In this document: one piece after another, positions 12,042 through 23,263 of the stretch
How the letters are laid out: every line of letters begins with the position of its first letter
How positions within the stretch are numbered: position 1 is the stretch's first letter
DNA from: Casuarina equisetifolia
Taxonomy: Eukaryota; Streptophyta; Magnoliopsida; Fagales; Casuarinaceae
Direction: 5' to 3'
Length of the DNA: 64,000 nt
Assembly (NCBI GenBank): GCA_028551475.1
Contig: CM052360.1
Span: 17,720,501-17,784,500 of the forward strand
Made by a program: the position numbers and the translations under genes
The notes under the pieces: model-generated
What the model was told of the DNA's origin: nothing
The model's database searches: none
The model's input: only the letters and a program-made list of their open reading frames with translations

Positions 12042-15000
12042 ATGGCCGATCCATCTTCTAAGCCAGTAACTCAGGTTGAGTTTATAGAGCTTAATAGAAA
12101 ATTTGAACTTCTTGTGAGTTTGTTGAAAGAGGAGAAAGAAGAAAAATGGAGATATGAAGGGAATAGACAAAAGCAAGAAAAAGAAAAAGAAATAGGGTCT
12201 AGCTCTAGTAAGAATGTGAAGGTAGAGCAAGAGGATGATTCTGAAAACCCATGGTGGTATAAGGAAGAGAACGTTGGTTTGGGGGTACGTGATGGCACGC
12301 CAGGTGATCGTGAAAAAGACAAAGAAAGAGAAAAGGAAAAAAAAAAAAGAAAAGGAAAGAGCAGACAGGGATGAAGAAAAGATTAATGGGTCTCTTAAAC
12401 AACATGCTAAGGGTAGTACTTCTTGTGGACAGCATAGAGGTAACATTGTGAGGTTTGATTTTCCACGATTTAATGGTGGTGAGGACCTGACAGCTTGGAT
12501 ATGTCAGGCTAACAGTTTCTTCTGTTATAACAAAACACCAGAGGAAGACAAGGTTTCAATTGCATCTTGGCATTTTGAAGGCGTTGTAAGGTATTGGTAT
12601 GTGGTATACAGAAGAAAGTTAAGGAATCAAGTATTGACTTGGCCAATGTTGACACAAGCTTTATTAGCAAAGTATGGCCCTACTATTTATGAAGATTTCT
12701 TTACTGATTTACTTAATGTGTTTCAAGAAGGAATAGTAGTAAAATATGATGAAAGGTTTTTAAAAATGTTAGTGAGGGTTGAAGATCTAACAGATAGGCA
12801 GCAAATGGGGTGTTATATGAGAGGTTTGAAGGAAGCATTACGAAGGGAAGTTAAGGCTAGAAGACCTATGTCGCTTGATGAGGCAATGAATTTAGCAAGG
12901 TTGTTTGAGAATGATGTGCTGGTTACAAATGGAAATATAGTACACCGGTATGTGGAGTACAAGGCTAAAGAGAAAGTAAATAAAGGGGAAGAAAAGAAGT
13001 GGGGTAAAAAGAAAAGGTTAACCCCTAAGGAAATTAAGGATAGAAGACTTAAGGGATTGTGTTTCAGATGTGATGAGAAGTTTACTCTTATGCATAAATG
13101 TAAGAACAAATTATTTGTAATAGTGGGAGAGGAATCAGATGAGGAAACTGATGAGGACAATGAGGGTAATAATGAAGAGGAGGAGCTTGTGGATATCCCG
13201 CCTAAGATTACTCTTAATGCTCTTTATGGCTCAACTACTCCTCGGACTATAAGGTTTATGGGAAAAATTGGAGAAAGGAGAAACATTGTATGTTTGTTAG
13301 TGGACTCAGGTAGCACTCATAATTTCTTAAGTTGTAAGTTGGACAAGAAGTGGGGAATAATTCCAGAACCTAGTAAGAATCTAAATGTAGAAATAACGAA
13401 TGGAGACAGATTAAGGTGTGAAGGGATATGTAAGAAGGTAACACTAATTGTACAAGGATTAAGAATGAGTGTGGATTTTTACTTGCTGGAGTTAAGGGGA
13501 CCCGAGGCAGTGTTGGAAACACCATGGATACGCTCTTTAGGCAAGGTCACTCTAGACCTTGATGACTTCCAAATTTCCTTTAAGATGGGAGATAAGGAAT
13601 ATATGCTACAAGGATTAAAAGATAGAGAAAACAAGTTGTTGGAAGGACAACAGATAAGTAAAAAGTTGAAGCGACGTCAGGAAGGAGCACTATTGCATAT
13701 TTGTATGGTCACTAAAGGGGAACCCGAGTTTCAGTTGATGACTTTAAGGGGTGAGAAACAAGGAAATATTGAAAGAAACAGTGACAAGAATAAGGAGTCA
13801 ATAGAGGCTTTACTAAGTGAGTATAAAGAATTATTTGATAAGCTAGTGGGGTTGCCACCAGTGCGAGATTGTGATCACAGGATTCCAATTAAGGGAGGAA
13901 GTGACCCTATAGCCTCTAAACCATATAGATATCCATATTACCAAAAGAATGAGTTAAAGAGAATGGTAAAAGAGTTGCTAGATTCTGGGGTGATTAGACC
14001 GAGTACTAGTCCGTATTCATCACCGGTATTACTAGTTAAAAAGAAGGATGGATCATGGTGTTTATGTGTGGATTACAGGGCATTGAATAAGCAGACCATT
14101 AAGGACCGGTTCCCTATTCCTACGGTAGAGGAATTAATAGATGAGTTGAAGGGAGCCAATTATTTCACCAAGCTGGATTTGAGGTCAGGCTATCATCAAG
14201 TGAGGATGCATCCAGATGATGTGTATAAAACTGCATTTCAAACTCATCAAGGGTACTTTGAATTCCTAGTAATGCCATTTGGGTTATCTAATGCACCATC
14301 TATGTTCCAGGCGTTAATGAACCATACGTTTAAGGAGTTTTTGAGGAAGTTTGTATTAGTGTTCTTTGATGACATTTTGATTTATAATGGGGATTGGAAG
14401 ACACATTTGGAGCATGTCAGAAAGGTTTTTCAAAGACTAAAGGAGCAACAATTGTACTTAAAGCATAGTAAGTGCGAATTTGGGAAAGAAGAGGTGAAGT
14501 ACTTGGGACATGTGGTTAGTGCAGTGGGAGTGGCTGTGGACCAAGACAAAGTTCGGGATGTGAGGGATTGGCCTAGACCATGCAATTTAAAAGGTTTAAG
14601 AGGTTTTTTGGGGTTAACGGGGTACTACAGGAGATTCATATCAGGATATGGTCAAAAGGCAATGCCATTAACAGAGTTATTAAAAAAGGATACGGGTTTT
14701 CATTAGGGACCAAAAGCAGAGGAGGCATTTGTTAGGCTGAAACATGCATTATCAAAGGCACCAGTTTTGGCACTTCCTGATTTTGATCAAGAGTTTGTAA
14801 TAGAGTGTGATGCTTCAGGTCAAGGTATTGGAGTAGTATTATCCCAAAAGAGACACCCCATAGCCTTCATGAGTCAAGTGTTAAGAGGTAGAAATGCTTT
14901 ACTGTCCACATACGAAAAAGAACTTTTAGCAGTGGTAGTAGCAATGAACAAATGGAGGTCGTACTTATTGGGAAGAAAATTCATGGTAAGGACAGATCAG

Positions 15001-16651
15001 AAAAGTTTAAAACATTTATGGGAACAAAAGATAGTTACTCCAGCTCAACAAAAGTGGCTTGTCAAGTTAATGGGATTTGATTTTGTTATTGAGTACAAAC
15101 TAGGGAAGGAAAATCAAGCTGCGGATGCGTTATCAAGGAAGTTGGAAGAAGTATAGACAAAGAAACAAAACAATCATAGTGTCATGGAAGAGTCGACCTT
15201 GATGGCAATCTCAATGCCCGTTCCCCTTTGGTTAGAACCAATCAAGGAAGAAATAAGCAATATCCAGTCCTTGAAGGACAAGGTAGAAAAAGTACTAGCG
15301 GGAGAGGCAGGCCCTAATTGGGAGTATAAAAATGGATTATTGTTCTACAAGGGCAAGATATTCTTAACAAAGGAGTTAGAATTGATACAACCTATAACCC
15401 AAGAAATTCATGCCACAACTCATGAAGGGGTGTGTAAGACATTATAGTGTCTAAAAACCACTTTCCATTGGAAGGATATGAAGAAGACAGTTTTACAAGT
15501 TATACAAGAATGCGATGTATGCCAAAGAAGTAAAGTCCCTAATACTCTACCTGCAGGATTACTTCAACCCCTACCAATCCCTAAAGATGTGTGGATTGAA
15601 ATTGCTATGGACTTTGTGGAAGAGTTGCCTGAGTCTAAAGGGAAGAATTGTATTATGGTAGTGGTGGATAGATTCTCGAAGATGGCACATTTCATAGCGT
15701 TGAAACACCCCTACACGGCAGTAACGGTGGCAGATGCTTTTTTTCCAGAATATATACAAACTCTATGGAATGCCTCAAAAGATAGTATCAGATCAAGATC
15801 TTATTTTCACTAGTGCCTTCTGGAAGGAGCTGTTTGAGTTGCGTGGAACGAGGTTAAACTATACCACAGCTTTCCATCCACAATCAAACGGACAAACGGA
15901 AGCAGTCAACAAAACTCTTGAAATGTATTTGAGGTGTTTTGCAGGAGATCATCCTAAGCAATGGAACAAATGGCTAGCCTGGGCAGAATGGTGCTATAAC
16001 ACCAGTGTGCATAGCTCTCATGGTAAAACTCCTTATGAAATAGTTTATGGTAAGCAACCTCCTGCTCTCTTGGACTATATTCCTGGAATGACTTCTGTTG
16101 AGGTAGTGGAAAGGGAGGTTATGGGAAGGGATGCAATCTTGAAAGAGTTACGAGAAAGGATGGCAGAAACTAAGGATCGTATGAAAAAGGTTTATGATAG
16201 GAAACATTTTGAGGTTGAATTTGAGGTGGGGGATCATGTTTACTTAAAGCTCTAGCCTTATAGGCAACTATCTGTGAGCATGCGAAGAAAACACAAGTTA
16301 AATCCCATGTATTATGGCCCATATGAAATATTGGAGAAGATTAGGACAGTAGCATATAAGTTGAAGTTACTGGAAAATTCAAGAATCCATCCTGTTTTTC
16401 ATGTAAGTAAACTTAAGAAGGTTCTTGGAAAGACAATCAAACCCCAAGCAGAGCTTCCACAATTTATAGAAGAAGAAGATTCTATTGTTGCTCAGCCACA
16501 AGCTATCTTAGATAGGCGGATAAGACAGAATCAAGAACAAGTTCTCGTGCATTGGAAGGGTCTATCAACTGCAGATGCAACATGGCAGCCCGCAGAAATG
16601 ATGAAATTGAGATATCCAAACTTGAACCTTAAGGGCAAGGTTCTTACCTAA
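12042..16651 (+). pseudogene. Chromovirus gag-pol polyprotein, disrupted
   Basis: Gag starts at ATG 12042. A 12-A run (12337-12348) marks a frameshift into the main frame. Gag there has a variant zinc knuckle (CFRCDEKFTLMHKC, about 13070). The protease has DSGST (about 13305), reverse transcriptase the FFDD active site (about 14365), and RNase H starts near 14790. Stops in the same frame lie at 14704, 15154 and 15445. The integrase follows with a CxxC zinc site (CDVCQ, about 15510), then a second frameshift at a 7-T run (15738-15744), and another stop at 16253. The end (about 16490-16640) is a well-kept chromodomain with HWKG and ATWQP. Full activity from this copy is not expected. Confidence 0.92.
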
Positions 16652-16663
16652 GGAGGGGGGAGT
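16649..16663 (+). other. Polypurine tract of chromovirus
   Basis: A purine run (AAGGAGGGGGGAG) ends just before the right LTR, where plus-strand DNA synthesis is primed in LTR elements. Confidence 0.75.
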
Positions 16664-17008
16664 TGTTACAAGCTGAAATATAAGCCCAGTGGGTTGTAAC
16701 AAGTTGTGGGCTGCAGTAATAAAAATAAAGTAAGGAACCGACCCGTAGGAGGATCCGAATGAAGAGAAGGGTGTAGAAAGATCGAGAGAAGGGGCAGCAA
16801 AGAATGGGGTATCAGAGAAGTGTCGTTCTTGGAGAGAACTCCCGATTTGTAGCGTCCCGTTGATGCTATAGTTCGTTGCGGTGCAGTTTCCAGCGGAGAA
16901 CCATTCCTCGTGGGCGGTATCGTCTCAAACGGTCGGAGTCTTGTTCCCTACCTGAATCTATAAGTTCCAACTCCCTTTTATCCGAGTCTAAATTTTCTGA
17001 TTGTAACA
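16664..17008 (+). repeat. Right LTR of chromovirus (345 bp)
   Basis: Matches the left LTR throughout, with an extra TAAG-type insertion near 16730 and scattered transitions. Followed by TACAA, the target duplication. Confidence 0.95.
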
Positions 17009-17013
17009 TACAA

Positions 17014-18247
17014 CACCAAAATATTCTTTTTATATCACAAGATTCTCATTAAAGTAGTTTCTCTTTTATCTTGTTAATAGCTAAAACTATGCATTTCACG
17101 ACAACTTTGACGCAGTTAAAATACTACAAGTGAACTCAAAATTTAAGGTCATATGAAACAAGAACAAAGCACTTGTCTTTCTCTCGCAAAATAACATTAC
17201 CATAAAAATTCTGCATGTTAATCATTATCAAACAGCCTAGTATTACAGAAGTTATTTCTTCATAATGATCAATGCCTTCTGATATTCTCCCTAATGGGAT
17301 TAACTTAATAGATAAATAAAATATATTTTTTGACAACGTCATCTCATTTATTGTTCTCTTTGCTCATTTTTCCCAAACATAAAGACCTTCATATTCATCC
17401 AACTTACCTTTGTTTGCTAAAGAGTAGATCATTTGATATTTAAGGAACAAAATGAAGATGTCAAATATTGGCCAATTATTCCCCTGACTATGTGATACAT
17501 TAAGCTTTTATCAGGACTTTGGATTTTCAGCCAAGATTCATAATACCCCAACTAAAGTGAGTATATTATAATGAGTCAAGGTGCTTGAAGTTCTGAAAAC
17601 TGAGTATATTCCAGAAAACCAGTTGAATTTACTACACTACATTGCATAGATCAACATCAAGACAGCTAGAAGAATCATGATCAGAACTTTTTCTACAACA
17701 GTAACAAGGCAAATCTACCTTCACTTTTTACAAAACGCAGCAATCAGACCCTTATTCAGCTGAAGCTGAAAACTTTTGTCTTGTCCATTTTTCCCTTTTC
17801 TGCCCTCGGGATAAAAACTTCTTGAAACTTCTTCAAAATCGTAAAGAAAAAAGAAAAAGCTAGTATTGATGAGCCTGAGAGAGAGAGCCATGGACCACTT
17901 GTTCTTGATTTTATACACAAAATATGCAAGTTGGCTAAGACCTTGGTTTGGATAACGTCTGGCATCTGAGTGGCCCACAGAGGTTGGTTGGCACAAAAAA
18001 GTGACTGAAAAACACAAGGCTAAGTTCAATGCTCATCTGAAGAAGCAGAATGAATCTTAAGATCCTCTCCAATCAAGGTAAGTCCTTCGCGCCAAAAGGA
18101 AGTGTCTCGCCTCAAAAGCTAGTGGATAGACCATGTATTACAAGTTCACCTCTCTTTTTTCTTATCCTCAATCAAAATGGTAGGGTATGATTTCTTGCAC
18201 GAGACAAGGCAAACCACGTGAACATCCAACAATAGCTTCACCTGACA
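17014..18247. other. Intergenic DNA upstream of a SAUR gene
   Basis: No gene recognised. A 102-codon minus frame at 17721-18029 has no known motif and is probably chance. The right end is the SAUR promoter, with one auxin-response core TGTCTC at 18103-18108. Confidence 0.5.
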
Positions 18248-18253
18248 TGTCTC
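18248..18253 (+). promoter_or_regulatory. Auxin response element core (TGTCTC)
   Basis: TGTCTC lies 58 bases upstream of the TATA box of the SAUR gene at 18425. A second copy is at 18103-18108. This hexamer is the classical ARF-binding AuxRE. A six-base match can be chance, but the position fits an early auxin gene. Confidence 0.5.
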
Positions 18254-18310
18254 TCAACATTCTTCTGCCCATCCTTTTACGATTTTAGCCAGTTTACGGC
18301 TCGACCTGTC

Positions 18311-18318
18311 TATTTAAG
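18311..18318 (+). promoter_or_regulatory. TATA box of SAUR gene
   Basis: TATTTAAG about 107 bases before the chosen ATG, a normal distance for SAUR genes. Confidence 0.55.
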
Positions 18319-18424
18319 GTTTCTAGGTGCCATTTCCACTTACACAAACCAGCATCCAATTATTGAAGCTGTTCTATCATCCAACCAACCTCTCAAGGTG
18401 CATTTTTCCTTTTCTCTTACAAAG

Positions 18425-18730
18425 ATGACTGTAAGATTGATGGGGATAGCACATGCGAAGCAAAAGCTGCAGAGAACTCTCTCGGCAAAAATTAGAATGC
18501 TTTCAGCTACTTGTATTGACGTCCCAAAAGGCCACTTTGCAGTTTATGTTGGAATAGCCCACAAGAAGAGGTTCGTGATTCCAATATATTACTTGAACCA
18601 TCCTTCATTCCAAGAATTGCTAAACCGCGCCGAGGAAGAATTTGGATATGATCATCCCATGGGCGGCCTCACCATTCCATGCAGTGAAGAATACTTCATT
18701 AGTTTAACTTCAGCTCTAAATTGCTCTTAA
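18425..18730 (+). CDS. SAUR: SAUR family auxin-induced small protein
   Basis: Small auxin up RNA proteins promote cell expansion; well-studied members inhibit PP2C.D phosphatases and so keep plasma membrane H+-ATPases active. The gene is intronless and encodes 101 aa. Start ATG 18425 gives an N-terminus (MTVRLMGIAHAKQKL) like other SAURs. An in-frame ATG at 18398 would add nine residues and is less likely. The SAUR core runs from about residue 38: [46 protein letters not shown]. An upstream TATA box and two TGTCTC motifs suggest auxin control. It is the first intact member of the local array. Confidence 0.95.
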   Translation: MTVRLMGIAHAKQKLQRTLSAKIRMLSATCIDVPKGHFAVYVGIAHKKRFVIPIYYLNHPSFQELLNRAEEEFGYDHPMGGLTIPCSEEYFISLTSALNCS

Positions 18731-18794
18731 ATGAGTACTGCTTGACACTAATTATCTGTTTAGCAGATTGCTTTTCCAAGTTGAGAAGCCCCCC

Positions 18795-18797
<3 letters not shown>

Positions 18798-18832
<35 letters not shown>
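18798..18832 (+). repeat. (GA)n microsatellite after SAUR gene
   Basis: About 35 bases of pure GA/AG repeat, some 70 bases downstream of the SAUR stop. Confidence 0.9.
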
Positions 18833-18836
<4 letters not shown>

Positions 18837-18984
18837 CAAGCCAGTTTCACTTTTAGGGTTGAATTATTTTATTTCTCTTATGTTATGATCATTTCAATTT
18901 AATTTTAAATCTCTTCGCATCCTGAGATTTCAGTGTTCATAATCGACCAAGAAAAGGAAGTACAATTGAGAGAGAGAGAGATAT

Positions 18985-19068
18985 AGCACGTAAATAGCAC
19001 AAAAACATCTCCAATTCCAATTGCGAAGCACGTAAATAGCACAAAAACATCTCCAATTCCAATTGCAA
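18985..19068 (+). repeat. 42-bp tandem duplication
   Basis: Two head-to-tail copies of a 42-base unit starting AGCACGTAAATAGC (18985-19026 and 19027-19068), nearly identical, so probably recent. Confidence 0.85.
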
Positions 19069-20379
19069 AAGCTACATTATAGTGAGCTAGATCGCTGATA
19101 GAATCATAGCAAACTATAGGAAGCCAAACAAGACAATCAACTAATTTTTATTGCCATATTCACACCTCCCCAATGTTAAAATACTATTCCTTCGGAGTAA
19201 ACATCTAATCATGAGATGCACATACAAATCATCCGAGTGGCGCATGAAATGGGCTTGGGCCTTTGACAAAATTCCAGTTAACCTTGCTGTAATCTCATTT
19301 ACTCTTGATAGGAAACCGTAATTATTGCCACAGTATACCATTTATGTCTCGTTATTGATCTTAGACTTATTCTCTCTTAATTGGTTGTTGATCTTCTTCG
19401 TCAATAAACTTTAGATTGGGTCAAAGACTAAAGACAGGTTAAACAAAACCAATTGCGGATGGCATTTCTCCCACAGAAAAGCCATTGGAAGCCAGGGTGC
19501 TTCTCAGAGTTGGTGAATCGATATGTAAATAACCTGGGCGTCTCCATCTACTGCAAGATGCCAAAACTGAAGGGCGTTTGAGCTTAATCCTCATAAAGTT
19601 CAAATGTCCAGTTAATTACAAATAACAATTACCCCACAAAAAATAGGCCATTTGAGAAACAAAGTCAAGTGTTTTCAATTTCTGGCTTTCATTTTTTAAG
19701 GCTAACAAGCTTGTCCCTTTCCTAATGCATTCACAGAAGGCTTTATTTCTAAAGCAGACCTTATTTCTCTTTAGTTTTCGTTTTTAGAAAACTACAGAAG
19801 ACTTCCGGCTACGGACTACTGACTGATTGTACTGGTTGGCGTCACACACCAATTCCCAGGACATCTTGCAGTTGCGGCTACTGCCGCATATCTGACTAAT
19901 AATTGCACGGGCACATGTGCTTACTGACTCAATATTCGCTTCTGATTTGCAGGGTTTTTAATTTGTATGAGATCCAAGTTCGCCCTCACATGCCTCGGGT
20001 CTAGAAAAAAGCAGTTTTCCCTGGTTAAAGGATAAAAAAGAAGTTGGGTACGCTGATTGATTGATAGATAGAATGTAAGGTACAGAAAGAGAGAAACAGA
20101 TAAAGAACAGGAATCTTGCGATGAAATCTCGGAGCTAGAGTATGTACTTATTGTACTACTGACGTCGAGGACATGTCAGGATCCAAGTCGGCAATGGAAG
20201 ATGAAGTCTTCTATGTAAAAAACCGTGGGCAACCTAGCTAGTTTTAGTCTCAGATGGGCAACCCTTAAGAGCCAAGTTGGATTTCTGACAGGAGCCCTAT
20301 CCTAAAACCTATCATGACGGATGACGTAATGTTGAAAAACGATCGCTTGACTGCAATCAACCACCTCTACCTTATCTCC
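19069..20379. other. Intergenic DNA between SAUR copies
   Basis: No gene recognised; short frames only. The right end is the promoter of the interrupted SAUR copy, with TATAAAT at 20380-20386. Confidence 0.5.
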
Positions 20380-20462
20380 TATAAATTCCCAACTCTTTAT
20401 TCTGACAGAAACATAAATAACTTTCATCGTTTTTCAAAAAAATATCTTTGCAGCGTTAGAAA

Positions 20463-21127
20463 ATGGGTATTCGCCTGCTGGAGTTTGTTTCTCATGCCAA
20501 GCATGTTATTCGTAGACGGTCTCCATCGACGCGCCAACTTCCACACAGCAAAAGTTCGACGACCTTGTTAGATGTTCTAAGTGGCCATTGTAACAAATCC
20601 AACCATTGAATCAAAAGTTCTAAACTTGATGACATAACAGGTTCAATTATCTTTAAGACTGTAATATTTTATTACGCTTCGCAGCCGACGTCCCGACGGC
20701 CCACTTCACGACGGCTCTACATTGGCTCCATGCGTTTAAGTGTCCTTTCGGCCCATAACATTTTTTGTCAAGTAACCCTTTTCGTAGGTTGCCCCTTTCA
20801 TGATTTGAATTCCAAATGTGGGGTTTGGCTCGATACCAAATATAACGAACCTAGTTATTAAGCTAAAAGGCCTAAATTTATTGACATGACGAGCTCAATT
20901 ACCTTTAGGACTGTAACAACCATTTCGCAGTTTATGTGAGAAAAGAAGAGACGAAGAGGCGGTTTGTGGTGCCAATTTCGTACTTGAAGCATCCTTTGTT
21001 TCAAGACTTGTTGGGTAAGGCCGCGGAAGAGTTTGGTTTCGATCATCAAATGGGAGGTCTTAGAATTCCATGTGCAGAAGAGGATTTTGTCAATCTAGCT
21101 TCTCGTTTGAATAGCTTGAGTCGCTAG
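20463..21127 (+). pseudogene. SAUR gene split by a 330-bp insertion
   Basis: The left part (20463-20589) encodes a SAUR N-terminus (MGIRLLEFVSHAKHVIRR) up to the conserved GlyHis of the GHFAVYV block. The right part (20920-21127) resumes exactly at that His and Phe codon and carries the rest of the core ([38 protein letters not shown]) to a stop. The inserted DNA ends in CCATT on both sides, a 5-base target duplication. Both halves are in the same frame without it and would make 109 aa, so the gene was probably intact before insertion. An intron is unlikely, because SAUR genes are normally intronless and no GT-AG pair restores the frame. Confidence 0.9.
20590..20919. mobile_element. 330-bp insertion in SAUR gene, solo-LTR-like
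   Basis: Bounded by the 5-base duplication CCATT (20585-20589, 20920-20924). The ends read GTAACA... and ...TGTAACAA, similar to LTR termini (TGT...ACA if shifted by one base). A 47-base stretch near the left end (20619-20665) is repeated in the same direction near the right end (20871-20917), 36 of 47 bases alike by eye. There is no coding capacity. It could be a solo LTR, a TRIM-like element or another small non-autonomous element. Confidence 0.7.
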
Positions 21128-22854
21128 TCTAATTTCGAGCTTCTCTCGAATCCCATTTCGGGGGTTTCTTTTCTGGTTAAGGTTTTCATAGATACAGATA
21201 TGTAAATGACTGAAGGATCGTTGTCCTTTGTGACTGGGGGCTTGTTGAAAGCAAAAACTATATAGAATCACGAGCAAGAATTTTGATGTGTATCAAGAAT
21301 GAGCAGTGTACAGACAAACATGACTTTCTATTTGCTATTAACATATTGTCCGTGACTTCTCAGCTTGAGATAACCTATCTTTGTTTCTGCATGTAATGCT
21401 GAACTGAGCAAACATCATTACAAACCATTTTGTTGAGGCCTTGCAAGTTTTGTCATTCAGGCCTTGTGAATAGCAAAGTCAATAGTTCTGTCACTCAATT
21501 ACCATTTCCAGTTTAGTAGTCTAAGTATCTTTTATTTGTATAGAAAGTTCTTATTATTTAAAAATTGAAACTATGGTTCAAACCTTATAAGAAGTTCATT
21601 TGTTTGCATTGTTTGTCTTCGGCAATCAAATCCATGGCAGAATTGGGGAATTAATAAGTCTCCTTGCAGAGTTATCCGAGCAGAATGGCAATAAACAAGG
21701 GAAGTGCAGTGAGACTAGCCAGACAACAGATAAGCGCAGAGATCTTGGCTTTTTTCCTGCTCTATCTGAAACTAATGTCATTTAACTTTTCGTCTCTTGC
21801 AGTCCTTTTAGAACCCAAAGTTTCCAAATCTGAACCTATGAAAGGTCACAAACGTAAAGCAAAGAAGACCCTTTTACCAAAACCATATCACCCCTGACAT
21901 AAAGTGCATAACATTTTAGGAAACTAGTCAGTTTTGGTCTTTTCATTAGCAATCGTGCTATCTGAAACCACATGAGCCATTAAAGGGGGGAAAATAACAT
22001 CTCAAGGCTTAGTTATGTGTTCTGATTTTCAAACACATAACGGAAATATTTTATAAAAGAAAGAAAAAAAGGCAGGAATAAAAATAACGACATTTAACAA
22101 TATAAATTACAATAACAATAACAGAAATGAGTGTAATGAAAATAGTAGTAGTCAAGAGATTAGACCACTAAGAAAATGATATAATTTATAAAATTTGAAA
22201 CAATTGATCAAACGAAAGACCTGAAACATATAATAGAATATTCAAGGTTTTGAAAACATAAGAGAAGAATCTTATTAGCATATAATTTTTTTTCATTTAC
22301 CTTATAATATAAAATTTAATCATAAATATCTTGAATTTATTAACTGTAGATTCCTCAACTTTTGTTCACCTTAAGCCTCCATCCTCTTGATTCCTACTTT
22401 TGCGCATTATAATATACAAAGTGATATAACCAACTGGTTCTCAGTGCCTTTGCCAATCTGTTGATCAATCCCAAGCTGGCCTCTGAGCAAACTGGGTCCA
22501 TCGCCCATGTCGTCCTCCTCCTCTCTGCTGTGGACGGTGTTTTGGTTGCAAAAAAGTAATCACATGGGTGAGTTGCCCTCGGCTTTCCAGCGTACGGCCA
22601 TCAGTTTTGAAGCTCTAAAGCTTGGAAAAGTAGTGAAACCAGCCTGGTTTTCTGATTGGTTTTCGAATTCCAACATAGAGGGGGTCTGTGACACCAGAAG
22701 TTAATGAATAAATATTCGGAAGGAGGGAGGAGAAGTGAGGGAAGCCATGTGAGGGTTTGATAAGGTAGGCCCTCTCACCATATCCAGCCAGTTTCCTGAC
22801 ATCACTTCCACAAAACCATGCAGAAAAATTATGACATCCCCGTGTTTGGTATCC
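21128..22854. other. Intergenic DNA between SAUR copies
   Basis: No gene recognised. Short frames at 21600-21897 and 22507-22884 lack known motifs. The right end is the promoter of the next SAUR gene. Confidence 0.5.
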
Positions 22855-22862
22855 TATAAATA
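22855..22862 (+). promoter_or_regulatory. TATA box of second intact SAUR gene
   Basis: TATAAATA, 112 bases before the ATG. A TGTCTC motif follows at 22899-22904, probably inside the leader. Confidence 0.65.
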
Positions 22863-22966
22863 CAAACACCAAGGAAGCTTCCAAACTCCAAAGCCTTCTG
22901 TCTCAGAAACTTAAGCACCTTCCAGTACTAGATCTATAACAATTTATCACAGCTGAAGAATCAGTC

Positions 22967-23263
22967 ATGGGTATTGTAGGAATGCCATCCATGATCGCCA
23001 ATGCGAAGCAACTTCTCAGACTGCGGTCTATCCATACTAAAAATCAGTCGGGAGTTCCCAGAGGCCACATTGCAGTGTATGTGGGAGAGATCCAAAAGAA
23101 GAGGTTTGTGGTTCCAATATCTTACTTGAACCATCCTTCATTCCAACACCTGCTTAACCGAGCTGAGGAAGAGTTTGGATTCAATCATCCAATGGGTGGT
23201 CTTACGATTCCGTGCAAAGAAGAAGCCTTCATCGATCTCACTTCTCAATTGCATTCCCAGTGA
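22967..23263 (+). CDS. SAUR: SAUR family auxin-induced small protein
   Basis: Intronless, 98 aa, start [19 protein letters not shown]. The SAUR core starts at about residue 27: [47 protein letters not shown], ending in an acidic and hydrophobic tail. No lesion was found. The core is close to that of the gene at 18425, while the first 25 residues differ, as is common between tandem SAUR paralogues. Expected to act like other SAURs in auxin-driven growth; its own partner and tissue cannot be read from sequence. Confidence 0.96.
   Translation: MGIVGMPSMIANAKQLLRLRSIHTKNQSGVPRGHIAVYVGEIQKKRFVVPISYLNHPSFQHLLNRAEEEFGFNHPMGGLTIPCKEEAFIDLTSQLHSQ

Larger units (their letters stand above)
11665..17008 (+). 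mobile_element. Ty3/gypsy chromovirus LTR retrotransposon, full length but defective
   Basis: A complete element: TSD, left LTR (11665-12006), tRNA-iMet-type primer site, gag-pol, C-terminal chromodomain, polypurine tract, right LTR (16664-17008), TSD. Domain order gag, protease, reverse transcriptase, RNase H, integrase, chromodomain is that of plant chromoviruses. By eye the two LTRs differ at about 19 of 340 aligned positions plus small indels, mostly transitions, so the insertion is old. The reading frame is broken by two homopolymer frameshifts and four stops. It sits between a dead SAUR copy and an intact SAUR gene. The lineage within chromoviruses is not certain; a Reina-like type is possible. 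Confidence 0.95.

Noticed and set aside
12030..12446. Minus-strand frames opposite the chromovirus gag
   Set aside because: Shadows of the charged Lys/Glu-rich gag coding strand.
20590..20919. Insertion in the SAUR copy read as an intron
   Set aside because: SAUR genes are normally intronless, no GT-AG pair restores the frame, and the 5-base duplication points to a transposition event.
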